A stretch of 20,926 nucleotides of DNA from Paludibacteraceae bacterium (GCA_904502115.1 CAJGDW010000016.1:1-20926), one strand, 5' to 3'. Shown: positions 8,659 to 16,149, numbered from the stretch's first letter. Numbers and translations are program-made. The notes: generated by a model from the sequence alone, not told the origin.

Positions 8659-11268
8659 ATGAATACAACCAACAAACGCATACTCATTAGTGGAGGAGGA
8701 ACAGGAGGCCACATCTTTCCTGCAGTATCTATTGCGAATGCCATCAAAGAGGCATATCCCAACTCCAAAATCTTGTTTGTGGGAGCAGAGGGTCGCATGG
8801 AAATGGAAAAAGTGCCCGCTGCTGGTTATGACATCATCGGTTTACCCATTCAAGGGCTGTATCGTTCGCTTACTCCCAAGAATTTTACCGTTATCAAGAA
8901 CCTATTTAAGAGTTTATCGAAAGCAAAAGACATCATTGCCGACTTTAAACCCGATATTGCTATTGGCGTAGGGGGGTATGCCAGTGCTCCTGTGTTGTAT
9001 CAAGCGGCTAAACAAGGTATTCCTACCCTAATTCAAGAACAAAATTCATACGCAGGCATTACCAATAAGATTTTGGGCAAGAAAGCCAAAAAAATATGTG
9101 TGGCATACGATCACATGGAACGTTTCTTCCCTGCTCAAAACATCGTTATGACGGGTAACCCTGTCAGACAAAACTTATTAAAAATAAAGGACCATAGCAA
9201 CGAAGCCTACCAGTTCTTTAACTTTTCGCCCAAGAAAAAAACCTTGCTTATTATTGGCGGTAGTTTGGGAGCACGTACCATTAACGAAAGCATCTTAAAA
9301 GACCTAGAACTTTTGTACATGGTGCATCAAAACGACTTGCAGGTTATTTGGCAAACCGGTAAATTCTATATCGAAGACATCAAAAAGAAAACCAGTGCAT
9401 TACCTATTAAAAACATGGTAATCACCGACTTTATTGCACGCATGGATCTAGCCTACAGCATTGCCGATTTGGTGATTTCGCGTGCAGGAGCCAGCTCTAT
9501 CTCAGAGTTAAGTTTGCTTAGAAAACCTTGTTTATTAGTGCCTTCGCCAAACGTTTCAGAAGACCACCAAACCAAAAATGCGCTTGCTTTGGTAGAACGC
9601 AAAGCAGCCGTTATGGTATCGGACAAAGAAGCGCCTCAACAATTGCTCAATAAAACCATCGAATTGATTCAAGACAAAGAGCAATTGGCCGAGTTAAGCG
9701 AAAACATTGTCTATTTTGCCCGTCCTTACGCAGCAAACAGCATTGCCAACGAGGTGTTCCAACTAATTGATTTGCCTACCATTGATGTAAAAGAAAATAC
9801 ATCGGCAGAAATTCAAAGCGAAGAGCAATCCGAGAAAGAAGTAGTAGAAATGAACGTCGCAACAACCCGATCGGAGATACAAGAAAATACCAGTAAAAAA
9901 TTGCGCCAATACTACTTTTTAGGCATTGGTGGCATTGGAATGAGTGCCATTGCCCGTTATTTTCACCAAAAAGGTCACCTTGTGGGAGGCTATGACTTAA
10001 CCCGCACTCCCCTAACACAAGCATTAGAAGACGAGGGAATAAAAATTCATTACGATGATAACATCAGCCTGATTCCCGTTCGTTTTATGGACATAGAGAA
10101 TACGGTTGTAGTATATACCCCAGCTATACCTGCCAATCATAGCGAATTGGAGTTCTTTACAAAAGGCCATTTTACCCTACTAAAACGTTCCGAAATATTG
10201 GGCGAACTTACGCACGGACAAAATGCGCTATGTGTAGCAGGCACACATGGTAAAACTACCACCTCAACGCTTTTGGCACATCTACTGAACCAAAGAGAAC
10301 AAAAGGTAAACGCTTTCTTGGGTGGCATCGCCAAAAATTACGACACCAACCTGCTTACTAGCAAACAAAGCAACGATGTGGTAGTAGAAGCCGACGAGTA
10401 CGACCGTTCATTCCTACGTTTAACACCAGAAATGGCCATCATCACTGCTACCGATGCCGATCATTTGGACATCTACGGCAGTCACGAAGAATTGCTAAAA
10501 GGTTTTGCCGACTTTACTTCGCTCATCAAACCAGGTGGCACATTAGTGGTTAAAAAAGGACTTGAACTGGCTCCAAATACCAACCCAGCAGTTACGATTT
10601 ACCAGTATTCTTCTACCGAAAAGGCCGATTTCTATGCCGAGAACATAGTTACCCAAAACGGTCAACTTTTCTTTGACTTTATTTCGCCCAAAGGCCGTAT
10701 AGAACAGGTAGAACTAGGTGTGCCCGTGCTTATCAATGTAGAAAACGCCGTTGCAGCCATGGCCATTGCCCAACTTAACGGAACTACCGACGAGGAATTA
10801 CGAGCAGGCGTAGCATCATTCAAAGGCAACAAACGTCGTTTTGACATACAAGTAAAAAACAACAAATACGTTTACCTTGACGACTATGCTCACCACCCTG
10901 CCGAAATTGAGGCATGCGTTAAATCCATTCGTCATCTGTACCCAGACAAAAAAATATGTGGTGTGTTCCAACCCCACCTATATACCCGTACACGCGATTT
11001 CGCCAGCGAATTTGCACAAAGTTTATCGCAGCTAGACGATGTTATTCTTTTAGACATCTATCCTGCACGCGAGTTGCCTATTAAAGGGGTGACAACCGAA
11101 CTTATCGCCAAAAACATCAAACACAAAAACATAACTATATGCAGTCCCAAAGAGGCATTGGTAGAGGAACTAAAAAATCATACCTTTGATGTTTTACTTA
11201 CCATTGGAGCTGGAAATATAGACCAAGAAGTACCCAAAGTGACCCAATACATCGAGTCATTAGCATAA
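8659..11268 (+). CDS. murG-murC: Fusion protein: MurG (lipid II synthase) joined to MurC (UDP-MurNAc:L-alanine ligase)
   Basis: One open frame of 869 codons carries two complete enzymes. Residues 1 to about 375 are MurG, the membrane-associated GT28 transferase adding GlcNAc to lipid I: GGGTGGH (12-18), GVGGYAS, QEQNSYAG, TGNPVR, GGSLGAR and SRAGASSISEL are all present. Residues about 376-413 form a Glu-rich, low-complexity linker. Residues about 414-869 are MurC, which adds L-Ala to UDP-MurNAc: FLGIGGIGMSAIA (420-432), P-loop GTHGKTT (528-534), VVEADEYDRSF, DADHLDIYG, DDYAHHPAEI and FQPHLYTRTRDF. Both halves are near full family length. In other Bacteroidota murG and murC are adjacent separate genes, so loss of one stop codon and start explains this. 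An in-frame ATG at 9850 (M398) could still allow a separate MurC. The stop overlaps the ftsQ ATG by one base. Confidence 0.93.
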   Translation: MNTTNKRILISGGGTGGHIFPAVSIANAIKEAYPNSKILFVGAEGRMEMEKVPAAGYDIIGLPIQGLYRSLTPKNFTVIKNLFKSLSKAKDIIADFKPDIAIGVGGYASAPVLYQAAKQGIPTLIQEQNSYAGITNKILGKKAKKICVAYDHMERFFPAQNIVMTGNPVRQNLLKIKDHSNEAYQFFNFSPKKKTLLIIGGSLGARTINESILKDLELLYMVHQNDLQVIWQTGKFYIEDIKKKTSALPIKNMVITDFIARMDLAYSIADLVISRAGASSISELSLLRKPCLLVPSPNVSEDHQTKNALALVERKAAVMVSDKEAPQQLLNKTIELIQDKEQLAELSENIVYFARPYAANSIANEVFQLIDLPTIDVKENTSAEIQSEEQSEKEVVEMNVATTRSEIQENTSKKLRQYYFLGIGGIGMSAIARYFHQKGHLVGGYDLTRTPLTQALEDEGIKIHYDDNISLIPVRFMDIENTVVVYTPAIPANHSELEFFTKGHFTLLKRSEILGELTHGQNALCVAGTHGKTTTSTLLAHLLNQREQKVNAFLGGIAKNYDTNLLTSKQSNDVVVEADEYDRSFLRLTPEMAIITATDADHLDIYGSHEELLKGFADFTSLIKPGGTLVVKKGLELAPNTNPAVTIYQYSSTEKADFYAENIVTQNGQLFFDFISPKGRIEQVELGVPVLINVENAVAAMAIAQLNGTTDEELRAGVASFKGNKRRFDIQVKNNKYVYLDDYAHHPAEIEACVKSIRHLYPDKKICGVFQPHLYTRTRDFASEFAQSLSQLDDVILLDIYPARELPIKGVTTELIAKNIKHKNITICSPKEALVEELKNHTFDVLLTIGAGNIDQEVPKVTQYIESLA

Positions 11269-12035
11269 TGGATTCTAATAAAAAAAATATCATTAAACGA
11301 GTAGCGATTATAGCCTGCATGGTAGGTCTATTGGGCTATTGCATCTTTGCCGTATCAAAATTGCAAAGACCCCTGCAAAAAGTGATGTGTAACAGCATTC
11401 ACATCAACATAGCCGATAGCATAGAATACCGCTTTGTGAGCTCCATCATGCTAAAAAATCACCTAAAAGAAGAGAATCTCTTTCCTATTGGCAAAGAAAC
11501 AGGGATTGACTTATCGGATAGCATAGAGAAAAGCATCGCATCACTCAGCCCAGTAAAAGAAGTACAATGTTTTATGGGTTATAATGGTGTTTTTTACATT
11601 GACGTAACGCAACGCTGCCCTTTATTCCGTGTGTTGAACCAGTTGGGCGAAAGCTATTACGTTGACCAAGATAGACGCATCATGCCTGTTTCTAGCATCT
11701 TTACCGCATATACCCCTATCATAACGGGTTATATCAGCAACAAAGATGCACAAAATTCTTTTTATGACTTAATGCAGTACTTGATAGCAGACCAAGATTG
11801 GAATGCACTATTTGCCGAGATTCATGTTGACAAAGAGCAAAACATCCGTCTTACCAGTAGACAAGGTATTCCTTATATAGAGATAGGTCCTATAAACAAT
11901 TACAAAGAAAAGATGGAAAAACTTCGTGCTTGGTACCGTCAGTTCCCACACAAAAACGATGCTTCCATCTACAAACAAATAACCATTGCATACGACGAAC
12001 TTATTTTTTGTACTAAAATAGAAAATCATGAGTAA
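11268..12035 (+). CDS. ftsQ: Cell division protein FtsQ
   Basis: A 255-residue bitopic protein of the divisome core (FtsQLB). A short basic cytoplasmic N-terminus is followed by one membrane segment (about 12-29) and a periplasmic domain. A POTRA-like region follows (about 40-110), then the FtsQ block VTQRCPLFRVLNQLGESYYV with a downstream DRRIMPVS, which matches the family pattern of an arginine/proline pair, a Tyr-x-Asp and a Met-Pro. The ATG overlaps the TAA of murC by one base (TAATG), and the 3' end overlaps ftsA by 8 bases. Position between murC and ftsA supports the call; overall conservation of FtsQ is low. Confidence 0.93.
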   Translation: MDSNKKNIIKRVAIIACMVGLLGYCIFAVSKLQRPLQKVMCNSIHINIADSIEYRFVSSIMLKNHLKEENLFPIGKETGIDLSDSIEKSIASLSPVKEVQCFMGYNGVFYIDVTQRCPLFRVLNQLGESYYVDQDRRIMPVSSIFTAYTPIITGYISNKDAQNSFYDLMQYLIADQDWNALFAEIHVDKEQNIRLTSRQGIPYIEIGPINNYKEKMEKLRAWYRQFPHKNDASIYKQITIAYDELIFCTKIENHE

Positions 12036-13074
12036 GCCTACCTACATTGCAGCAATTGACATTGGCACTCATAGTATTATTGGTGCTATTGCCGAAAAAT
12101 TACCCAATAAAACCATCAAAATATTGGGTATTGAAGAAACCATTACACGCCCCAACGCCGTAGTTGAGGGATGTGTAAAAGACATTAATAGTGTATTGTT
12201 TGAGATTAAGACATTATGCAAAAAATTAACCAATCAAACCAATATACGCATCAATAAACTATACCTATACAGTAGCGGACTTACCAAAGACAATAACTAT
12301 AAAGAGTGGGAATTGCTGTTTGCTAACGTCAATGGCAAACGAAAAGAATCACTCTCATTTATCGCTACTCCCAACCTGCTTACCAGCAAAGCAGACCTAT
12401 TTTTAACCCCTGCCGAACAAAACAATGGTGGTTTGTTCATTGATATGGGAGCAGGAAGCACCAGCTACATTTTGCGTACAAAAGGAGAGAAAGATGTAAA
12501 AGGAATGGTAAATATTGGTGGATTTCTTATCAGTAACGATTTAACATACAAAGGATTATCGTTTGAATACGCAGAAAAACTAAAGAAAAAATTAGGCAAT
12601 GCACAACCCCATAAATTGGAGTTTCCTAATAAATACATTAGCCTTAAACCCGAAGGTCCTTTTGATATTAACCAAAGCATCAGCCTGCACGATTTGTCTA
12701 CCATGATAGAAGACCGTGTAAACGATACCGCTCGTAAAATCTTATCGAAATTGATGAAAACAGGTCTTTTATCATCGAGCGATTGTAAAATAGTTTTATC
12801 GGGAGGTGCCTGCTTGCTCAAAAACTTACCCGAGTGGTATGCTGAAAAGACACACCTTGAGGTACGTATTGCCGATGCTATCAACGTCATCAATAACGAC
12901 GAATTGTCACAATCGTGCAACAAACCTAAATACCACACCCTATTAAGCATGCTATTGATGGGTACAGAAGACTGCAGAAGCGAAAAACGCAGTTCATGGA
13001 GACCTTTTGGCGGATTTAACACCACTAATATTAACAATAGACTTGACGATGTCATGGGATACATATTTGAATAA
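12028..13074 (+). CDS. ftsA: Cell division protein FtsA, short form apparently lacking subdomain 1C
   Basis: Actin-family ATPase that tethers FtsZ to the membrane and recruits later divisome proteins. Recognisable elements are the phosphate-1 loop AIDIGTHSIIGAIAE (9-23), the 1A segment VEGCVKDINSVLFEI (46-60) leading to KLYLYSSG (77-84), a phosphate-2-like loop FIDMGAGSTSYIL (137-149) and the adenosine loop IVLSGGACLL (255-264). It is only 348 residues, against about 390-450 for most FtsA. Between SSG (84) and FIDMG (137) there are about 55 residues where E. coli FtsA has over 100, so the 1C subdomain appears to be nearly gone. The phosphate-2 loop is also degenerate (GAGSTS where GGGTTD is usual). 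The C-terminus (NNRLDDVMGYIFE) is not the usual basic amphipathic helix. It overlaps ftsQ and precedes ftsZ by 20 bases. Confidence 0.9.
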   Translation: MSKPTYIAAIDIGTHSIIGAIAEKLPNKTIKILGIEETITRPNAVVEGCVKDINSVLFEIKTLCKKLTNQTNIRINKLYLYSSGLTKDNNYKEWELLFANVNGKRKESLSFIATPNLLTSKADLFLTPAEQNNGGLFIDMGAGSTSYILRTKGEKDVKGMVNIGGFLISNDLTYKGLSFEYAEKLKKKLGNAQPHKLEFPNKYISLKPEGPFDINQSISLHDLSTMIEDRVNDTARKILSKLMKTGLLSSSDCKIVLSGGACLLKNLPEWYAEKTHLEVRIADAINVINNDELSQSCNKPKYHTLLSMLLMGTEDCRSEKRSSWRPFGGFNTTNINNRLDDVMGYIFE

Positions 13075-13094
13075 TCTTAACATCATACGCCAAT

Positions 13095-14306
13095 ATGGAA
13101 AATAATTTTGCCAACCAAGACCCCATTTTATTCAACGAACGAAACGTTTCCAACACGTTTATCAAAGTGATAGGTGCTGGAGGGGGCGGCAGTAATGCCG
13201 TAAACCGTATGTACAATCTAGGCATTAGCAACGTTACATACGCCATTTTTAATACAGACGTACAAGACCTAACCAAATCGCCTGTACCCGTTAAGGTACA
13301 AATTGGCGATGCGCAAACCCATGGTTTGGGCGCAGGTGGCAATCCTGAGGTTGGCGAACTATCGGCCGAAGAAGATATCGACAAAATTAGAACCATCTTA
13401 TCGGACAATACCCGCATGGTGTTTATCAATGCTGGTATGGGTGGTGGTACGGGTACCGGCGCAGCCCCTGTGATTGCACGTGTTGCCAAAGAAATGAACA
13501 TCCTTACCATTGGTATTGTTACCATTCCTTTTGAATTTGAAGGCAAACGCAAGTTTGAAAAAGCCAAATTAGGCTTGGAAAAGATGCGTAAAAATGTAGA
13601 TGCACTGTTGGTAATAGACAACCGTCAGTTGGTAAAAATTTACAGCGACTATCGTTTGGACAATGCCTTTGCCAAGGCAGACGAAATTTTGAGCGAAGCC
13701 ATCAAGAGCATTGCCGATATGACCAATACCACAGGTTACATCAACGTCGACTTTGCCGACGTATCCACCATTATGCGCGATTGCGGCGTTGCCATCATGA
13801 ACACCGGCTACGCATCGGGCGAAAACAGGGTAACCACAGCCATCAAAGAGGCGCTTAACTCTCCCCTACTACACGATAACGACATCCGAGGAGCCGAAAG
13901 AGTATTGCTATACACCAAAACATCGCACGAAAATCAAATTACCCCAGGCGAAACCAACGAAATTACCAACTTTATCAACGCCATTGGTTCGGACATTGAA
14001 TTTATTTGGGGTGCCTACTACGACGACGATTTGGAAGACAAGATGAGCGTAACCATCATTGCCACCGGTTTTGAAATTAAATCGATTTTAGACGACAACA
14101 AATCGGAAAACAATAAAAGCAACGACTTTGATTTCTTGCAACCTGTAGAACCACCGGTGGTAGAAGAAGTGGTAGAAGAAGAGAAGAAAACTTCTGCAAA
14201 CGACGATGGTGGTGCTGTTGACACCATTGATTGGACCGAATGGGCCAACGACGATGACGAAGACGACAAAGATTACACACTTCCACCAAGCATGCGTAAA
14301 CGATAA
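13095..14306 (+). CDS. ftsZ: Cell division GTPase FtsZ
   Basis: Tubulin-like GTPase forming the Z ring; 403 residues. The GTP-binding core is complete: GAGGGGSNAVNRM (27-39), NTD at 53-55, the signature GGGTGTG (116-122) and the T7 loop NVDFAD (217-222) with the catalytic Asp. After about residue 330 comes a variable acidic linker rich in Glu/Asp, ending with a basic terminal peptide LPPSMRKR, which probably serves as the C-terminal FtsA/partner-binding peptide. It is the last gene of the dcw operon and is followed at once by a hairpin terminator. The start lies 20 bases after the ftsA stop, the largest gap in the operon. Confidence 0.98.
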   Translation: MENNFANQDPILFNERNVSNTFIKVIGAGGGGSNAVNRMYNLGISNVTYAIFNTDVQDLTKSPVPVKVQIGDAQTHGLGAGGNPEVGELSAEEDIDKIRTILSDNTRMVFINAGMGGGTGTGAAPVIARVAKEMNILTIGIVTIPFEFEGKRKFEKAKLGLEKMRKNVDALLVIDNRQLVKIYSDYRLDNAFAKADEILSEAIKSIADMTNTTGYINVDFADVSTIMRDCGVAIMNTGYASGENRVTTAIKEALNSPLLHDNDIRGAERVLLYTKTSHENQITPGETNEITNFINAIGSDIEFIWGAYYDDDLEDKMSVTIIATGFEIKSILDDNKSENNKSNDFDFLQPVEPPVVEEVVEEEKKTSANDDGGAVDTIDWTEWANDDDEDDKDYTLPPSMRKR

Positions 14307-14310
14307 AGCA

Positions 14311-14345
14311 AAGGGGTTGACTTTTTCTAGTCAACCCCTTCTTTT
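14311..14345 (+). terminator. Terminator of the dcw operon (probably bidirectional)
   Basis: A perfect 12-bp stem (14311-14322 pairing with 14329-14340, arm AAGGGGTTGACT) with a 6-base loop, followed by CTTTTATTT. It begins 5 bases after the ftsZ stop and sits between convergent genes, ftsZ on plus and the lipoprotein gene on minus, so it may serve both. Confidence 0.92.
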
Positions 14346-14362
14346 ATTTACTTCATTTACAA

Positions 14363-15076
14363 TTAATAGTAGCTGCTATAGATGCTTTTTGCATCTTCGT
14401 ATGCTTTGTTGTATGAATCCATTGCATCTTCGTATGCTTTGTTGTATGAATCCATTGCATCATCGTATGCTTTGTTGTATGAATCCATTGCTTCATTGTA
14501 AACCTCATCTAGAGATTTAGATTTAGATTTAGACTTTGATTCAGTTTTAGGTTCTTCCTTGTTAAATTTTAAGGTACTAGTTACTTTATAGGTAAACTCT
14601 TTACCTTCTAGGTCTCTTAAGTCTTCACCACCGCTCCAGCGTACAGAAGAGGTCTCGCCTGATTTCAAATCCAATAATGCAGTCAAATCAGAGTGTGAAT
14701 ATACACCCAATAAACCAGCAGCGTCAGCGCCTCTGCTAAACACTAAATTATCATTAGCATCGTAAATTTCGATACCAATACCATAGTTACCTTTAACATT
14801 TTTTCCCCATGTACCTACAGGTTCCATGCCATCTTTTTCAAAAGCAAAAGGTTTGTCCGTACGTTTTAGTTTAATGGTGATTTCATTCTCGCAAGAACCA
14901 TATTCTTGTTCATAGGTTAGAACAAAAGGTTCTTCTACAACGGTAAAGTACTCACCTAAATCGCCTCTGACAGAAGCTTCTTTTGGGGTTAATGTAACAT
15001 CTGGGTATTTATCACCGCAAGATGCCAATCCTAGCAAACATAGTGTGCTAGCAACAAGTAAAAATGTCTTTTTCAT
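14363..15076 (-). CDS. Predicted lipoprotein with C-terminal 11-residue tandem repeats, function unknown
   Basis: A 237-residue protein with a clear lipoprotein signal peptide: MKKTF, hydrophobic core and lipobox LASC with Cys20 as the lipidated residue. Residues about 25-175 are a predicted beta-rich domain I cannot assign to a family. Then come a low-complexity Lys-Ser run (about 180-188) and three near-identical units of DAMDSYNKAYE (195-227) with a shortened fourth, rich in Tyr, Asp and Lys and likely helical. The repeats are almost exact at DNA level. The protein is probably anchored in a membrane facing the periplasm or surface. It is transcribed alone from a Bacteroides-type promoter (15150-15181) and converges on ftsZ, so a division role should not be inferred from the neighbourhood. 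Confidence 0.85.
   Translation of the reverse strand: MKKTFLLVASTLCLLGLASCGDKYPDVTLTPKEASVRGDLGEYFTVVEEPFVLTYEQEYGSCENEITIKLKRTDKPFAFEKDGMEPVGTWGKNVKGNYGIGIEIYDANDNLVFSRGADAAGLLGVYSHSDLTALLDLKSGETSSVRWSGGEDLRDLEGKEFTYKVTSTLKFNKEEPKTESKSKSKSKSLDEVYNEAMDSYNKAYDDAMDSYNKAYEDAMDSYNKAYEDAKSIYSSYY
14391..14489 (-). repeat. Three tandem 33-bp repeats inside the lipoprotein gene
   Basis: Copies at 14391-14423, 14424-14456 and 14457-14489 differ from each other by a single base; a degenerate partial copy follows on the 5' side of the gene. The unit is 11 codons, so copy-number change keeps the frame. The near identity of the DNA points to recent expansion. Confidence 0.95.
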
Positions 15077-15149
15077 AACAATTAAATTAAATGAAAATAC
15101 CTACTCTTAAAAGGATTTTCGGCTTCCTCCTATTTTTTTCTTGATATTG

Positions 15150-15181
15150 CAAATGTAAACAAATGTAAAATACGAATCAAA
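15150..15181 (-). promoter_or_regulatory. Bacteroides-type promoter of the repeat-tailed lipoprotein
   Basis: On the minus strand: TTTG (15178-15181), 20 bases, TACATTTG (15150-15157), matching the TTTG / TAnnTTTG consensus. The predicted transcription start is near 15143, giving a leader of about 65 bases. Confidence 0.7.
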
Positions 15182-15228
15182 GCCCTAGTTGGCCCTAATT
15201 CATCAGAAGAGGTTTAGAGATAAACAAA

Positions 15229-15254
15229 GGGGCACACTCCATTGAGTGTGCCCC
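15229..15254 (-). terminator. Terminator downstream of the rubrerythrin gene
   Basis: A perfect 11-bp stem (15229-15239 with 15244-15254, arm GGGGCACACTC) and a CATT loop, followed on the minus strand by TTTGTTTATC. It lies 30 bases after the rubrerythrin stop and just before the promoter of the next minus-strand gene, so it separates the two transcription units. Confidence 0.85.
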
Positions 15255-15283
15255 CTTCTTTTATGGAACAATTGTTTGGTGTA

Positions 15284-15829
15284 TTATTTACCAAAGTAAC
15301 GATCAAATAGTCCTTTAAAGCCACGACCGTGACGAGCTTCGTCTTTTGCCATTTCGTGTACAGTATCGTGAATGGCATCTAGGTTCAATTCCTTAGCACG
15401 TTTAGCGATGCGCATTTTGTCAGCGCATGCACCACTTTCGGCATTCATGCGTTTTTCTAGGTTGGTTTTGGTATCCCATACTACTTCGCCCAATAGTTCG
15501 GCAAATTTTGCGCAGTGTTCTGCTTCTTCCAATGCATAGCGTTTAAAGGCTTCTGCAATTTCTGGGTAACCTTCGCGGTCTGCCTGACGGCTCATTGCCA
15601 AATACATACCTACTTCGGTAGCTTCGCCTAAGAAGTGTGCATTTAGGTCTTTTTTCATTTCGTCGTCAGTATCTTTTGCAATACCTACTACGTGTTCGGT
15701 TACAAAGTTTAGTTCCGAATCTACTAGTTCGCTGAATTTTTCAGCTGGTTGTTTACATTGTGGGCAAAAAGCGGGTGCGTTATCTCCTTCGTGTACGTAT
15801 CCACATACGCTGCAAATAAATTTTTTCAT
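15284..15829 (-). CDS. Reverse rubrerythrin (N-terminal rubredoxin domain, C-terminal ferritin-like diiron domain), peroxide reductase
   Basis: A 181-residue cytoplasmic protein. The rubredoxin-type iron site comes first: C6-x2-C9 and C22-x2-C25 (ICSVCGY... and FCPQCKQ). A four-helix ferritin-like domain follows, with the diiron ligands suggested by LGEATEVGMYL, ALEEAEHCAKFAEL and MAKDEARHGRGF. This order, rubredoxin before diiron domain, is the reverse of classical rubrerythrin and matches the 'reverse rubrerythrins' of clostridia, which reduce hydrogen peroxide with electrons from NADH through rubredoxin partners. It lies in the same strand run as the mini-rubredoxin and a PerR-type regulator, supporting a peroxide-defence role in an anaerobe. 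The gene has its own terminator at 15229-15254. Its leader holds an 8-bp-period repeat. Confidence 0.93.
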   Translation of the reverse strand: MKKFICSVCGYVHEGDNAPAFCPQCKQPAEKFSELVDSELNFVTEHVVGIAKDTDDEMKKDLNAHFLGEATEVGMYLAMSRQADREGYPEIAEAFKRYALEEAEHCAKFAELLGEVVWDTKTNLEKRMNAESGACADKMRIAKRAKELNLDAIHDTVHEMAKDEARHGRGFKGLFDRYFGK

Positions 15830-15846
15830 AATTCTAATTATTTATT

Positions 15847-15878
15847 GTTGATTTGTTGATGCGTTGATTTGTTGAAAG
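15847..15878. repeat. 8-bp-period array upstream of rubrerythrin (GTTGATTT type)
   Basis: Four consecutive octamers: GTTGATTT, GTTGATGC, GTTGATTT, GTTGAAAG. They end where the palindromic element begins and would lie in the 5' leader of the rubrerythrin mRNA. Confidence 0.8.
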
Positions 15879-15957
15879 TTTGTGCGAGGTGAATGCAGAA
15901 CAAATTTATTTGTTATGCTGAACCGAAGCCAAACTTCATGAGGGCTATGCCCGAATA
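15876..15957 (+). repeat. Structured palindromic element, copy 1
   Basis: Outer stem of 7 bp (AAGTTTG 15876-15882 with CAAACTT 15930-15936). Conserved internal-loop strands are TGCGAGGTGAATGCAG and ATGCTGAACCGAAGC. The inner hairpin is AACAAAT-TT-ATTTGTT (15899-15914). After the outer stem come TCATGA and a small hairpin GGGC-TAT-GCCC (15942-15952), then GAATA. Copy 2 at 16147-16234, on the other strand, has the same order with different stem sequences but similar loops, which is why I call this a defined element. It fills the space between two octamer arrays. Confidence 0.7.
15901..15933 (-). promoter_or_regulatory. Possible rubrerythrin promoter inside palindromic element copy 1
   Basis: On the minus strand: TTTG (15930-15933), 21 bases, TAAATTTG (15901-15908). 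It fits the Bacteroides consensus and would start transcription near 15894, giving a leader of about 65 bases. Both boxes are made of the element's own stems, so the match could be incidental. Confidence 0.4.
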
Positions 15958-15959
15958 TT

Positions 15960-15991
15960 CGATTGGTCGATTAGTCGATTTATCGATTAGT
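15960..15991. repeat. 8-bp-period array (CGATTAGT type), copy 1
   Basis: Four octamers: CGATTGGT, CGATTAGT, CGATTTAT, CGATTAGT. The array ends 2 bases from the stop codon of the mini-rubredoxin gene. The same octamer makes up the array at 16236-16291. Confidence 0.85.
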
Positions 15992-15993
15992 CA

Positions 15994-16113
15994 TTATTTA
16001 TTACTAGGTACTTCTTTGAATACTTTAGCGGGTTGTTTGCATTTAGGACAAACAGCAGGTGGTTGTTCTCCATAGTGAACATATCCACATACGGTGCATA
16101 CGAATTTTTTCAT
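15994..16113 (-). CDS. Mini-rubredoxin, 39 residues, similar to the N-terminal domain of the adjacent rubrerythrin
   Basis: A minus-strand frame of 39 codons plus TAA encodes a protein starting MKKFVCTVCGYVHYGEQPPA and ending KEVPSNK. It has C6-x2-C9 and C22-x2-C25 at exactly the positions found in the neighbouring reverse rubrerythrin, and about 23 of the first 35 residues are identical to it. Rubredoxins are normally about 52 residues; this keeps both iron-binding knuckles but lacks the usual C-terminal part. It probably binds one iron with four cysteines in the cytoplasm and could pass electrons to the rubrerythrin. The pattern of synonymous differences from the paralogue and the intact motif argue for a kept gene rather than debris. 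No clear promoter precedes it; it may be transcribed with perR upstream. It likely arose by duplication of the rubrerythrin 5' part. Confidence 0.85.
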   Translation of the reverse strand: MKKFVCTVCGYVHYGEQPPAVCPKCKQPAKVFKEVPSNK

Positions 16114-16125
16114 GATCTTATTAAT

Positions 16126-16149
16126 GTTTAATTGTTTAGTTGTTTATTA
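16126..16149. repeat. 8-bp-period array upstream of the mini-rubredoxin (GTTTAATT type)
   Basis: Three octamers: GTTTAATT, GTTTAGTT, GTTTATTA, starting 13 bases before the ATG on the minus strand. They occupy the same relative place as the GTTGATTT array does upstream of rubrerythrin. Confidence 0.7.

Noticed and set aside
12465..13621. Long minus-strand frames (199 and 189 codons) opposite ftsA and ftsZ
   Set aside because: They are antisense shadows of well-supported genes, with no recognisable motifs or promoters.
3301..14306. Absence of murF, murB and ddl from the dcw cluster
   Set aside because: In Bacteroidota these are commonly located elsewhere, so this is not a local loss.
14391..14489. 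Short tandem repeats resembling a CRISPR array
   Set aside because: The 33-bp units are contiguous without spacers and encode an in-frame peptide repeat in a lipoprotein.
15893..16075. 60-residue plus-strand reading frame
   Set aside because: It runs through repeat DNA and antisense to the mini-rubredoxin, whose cysteine pattern is clearly on the minus strand.
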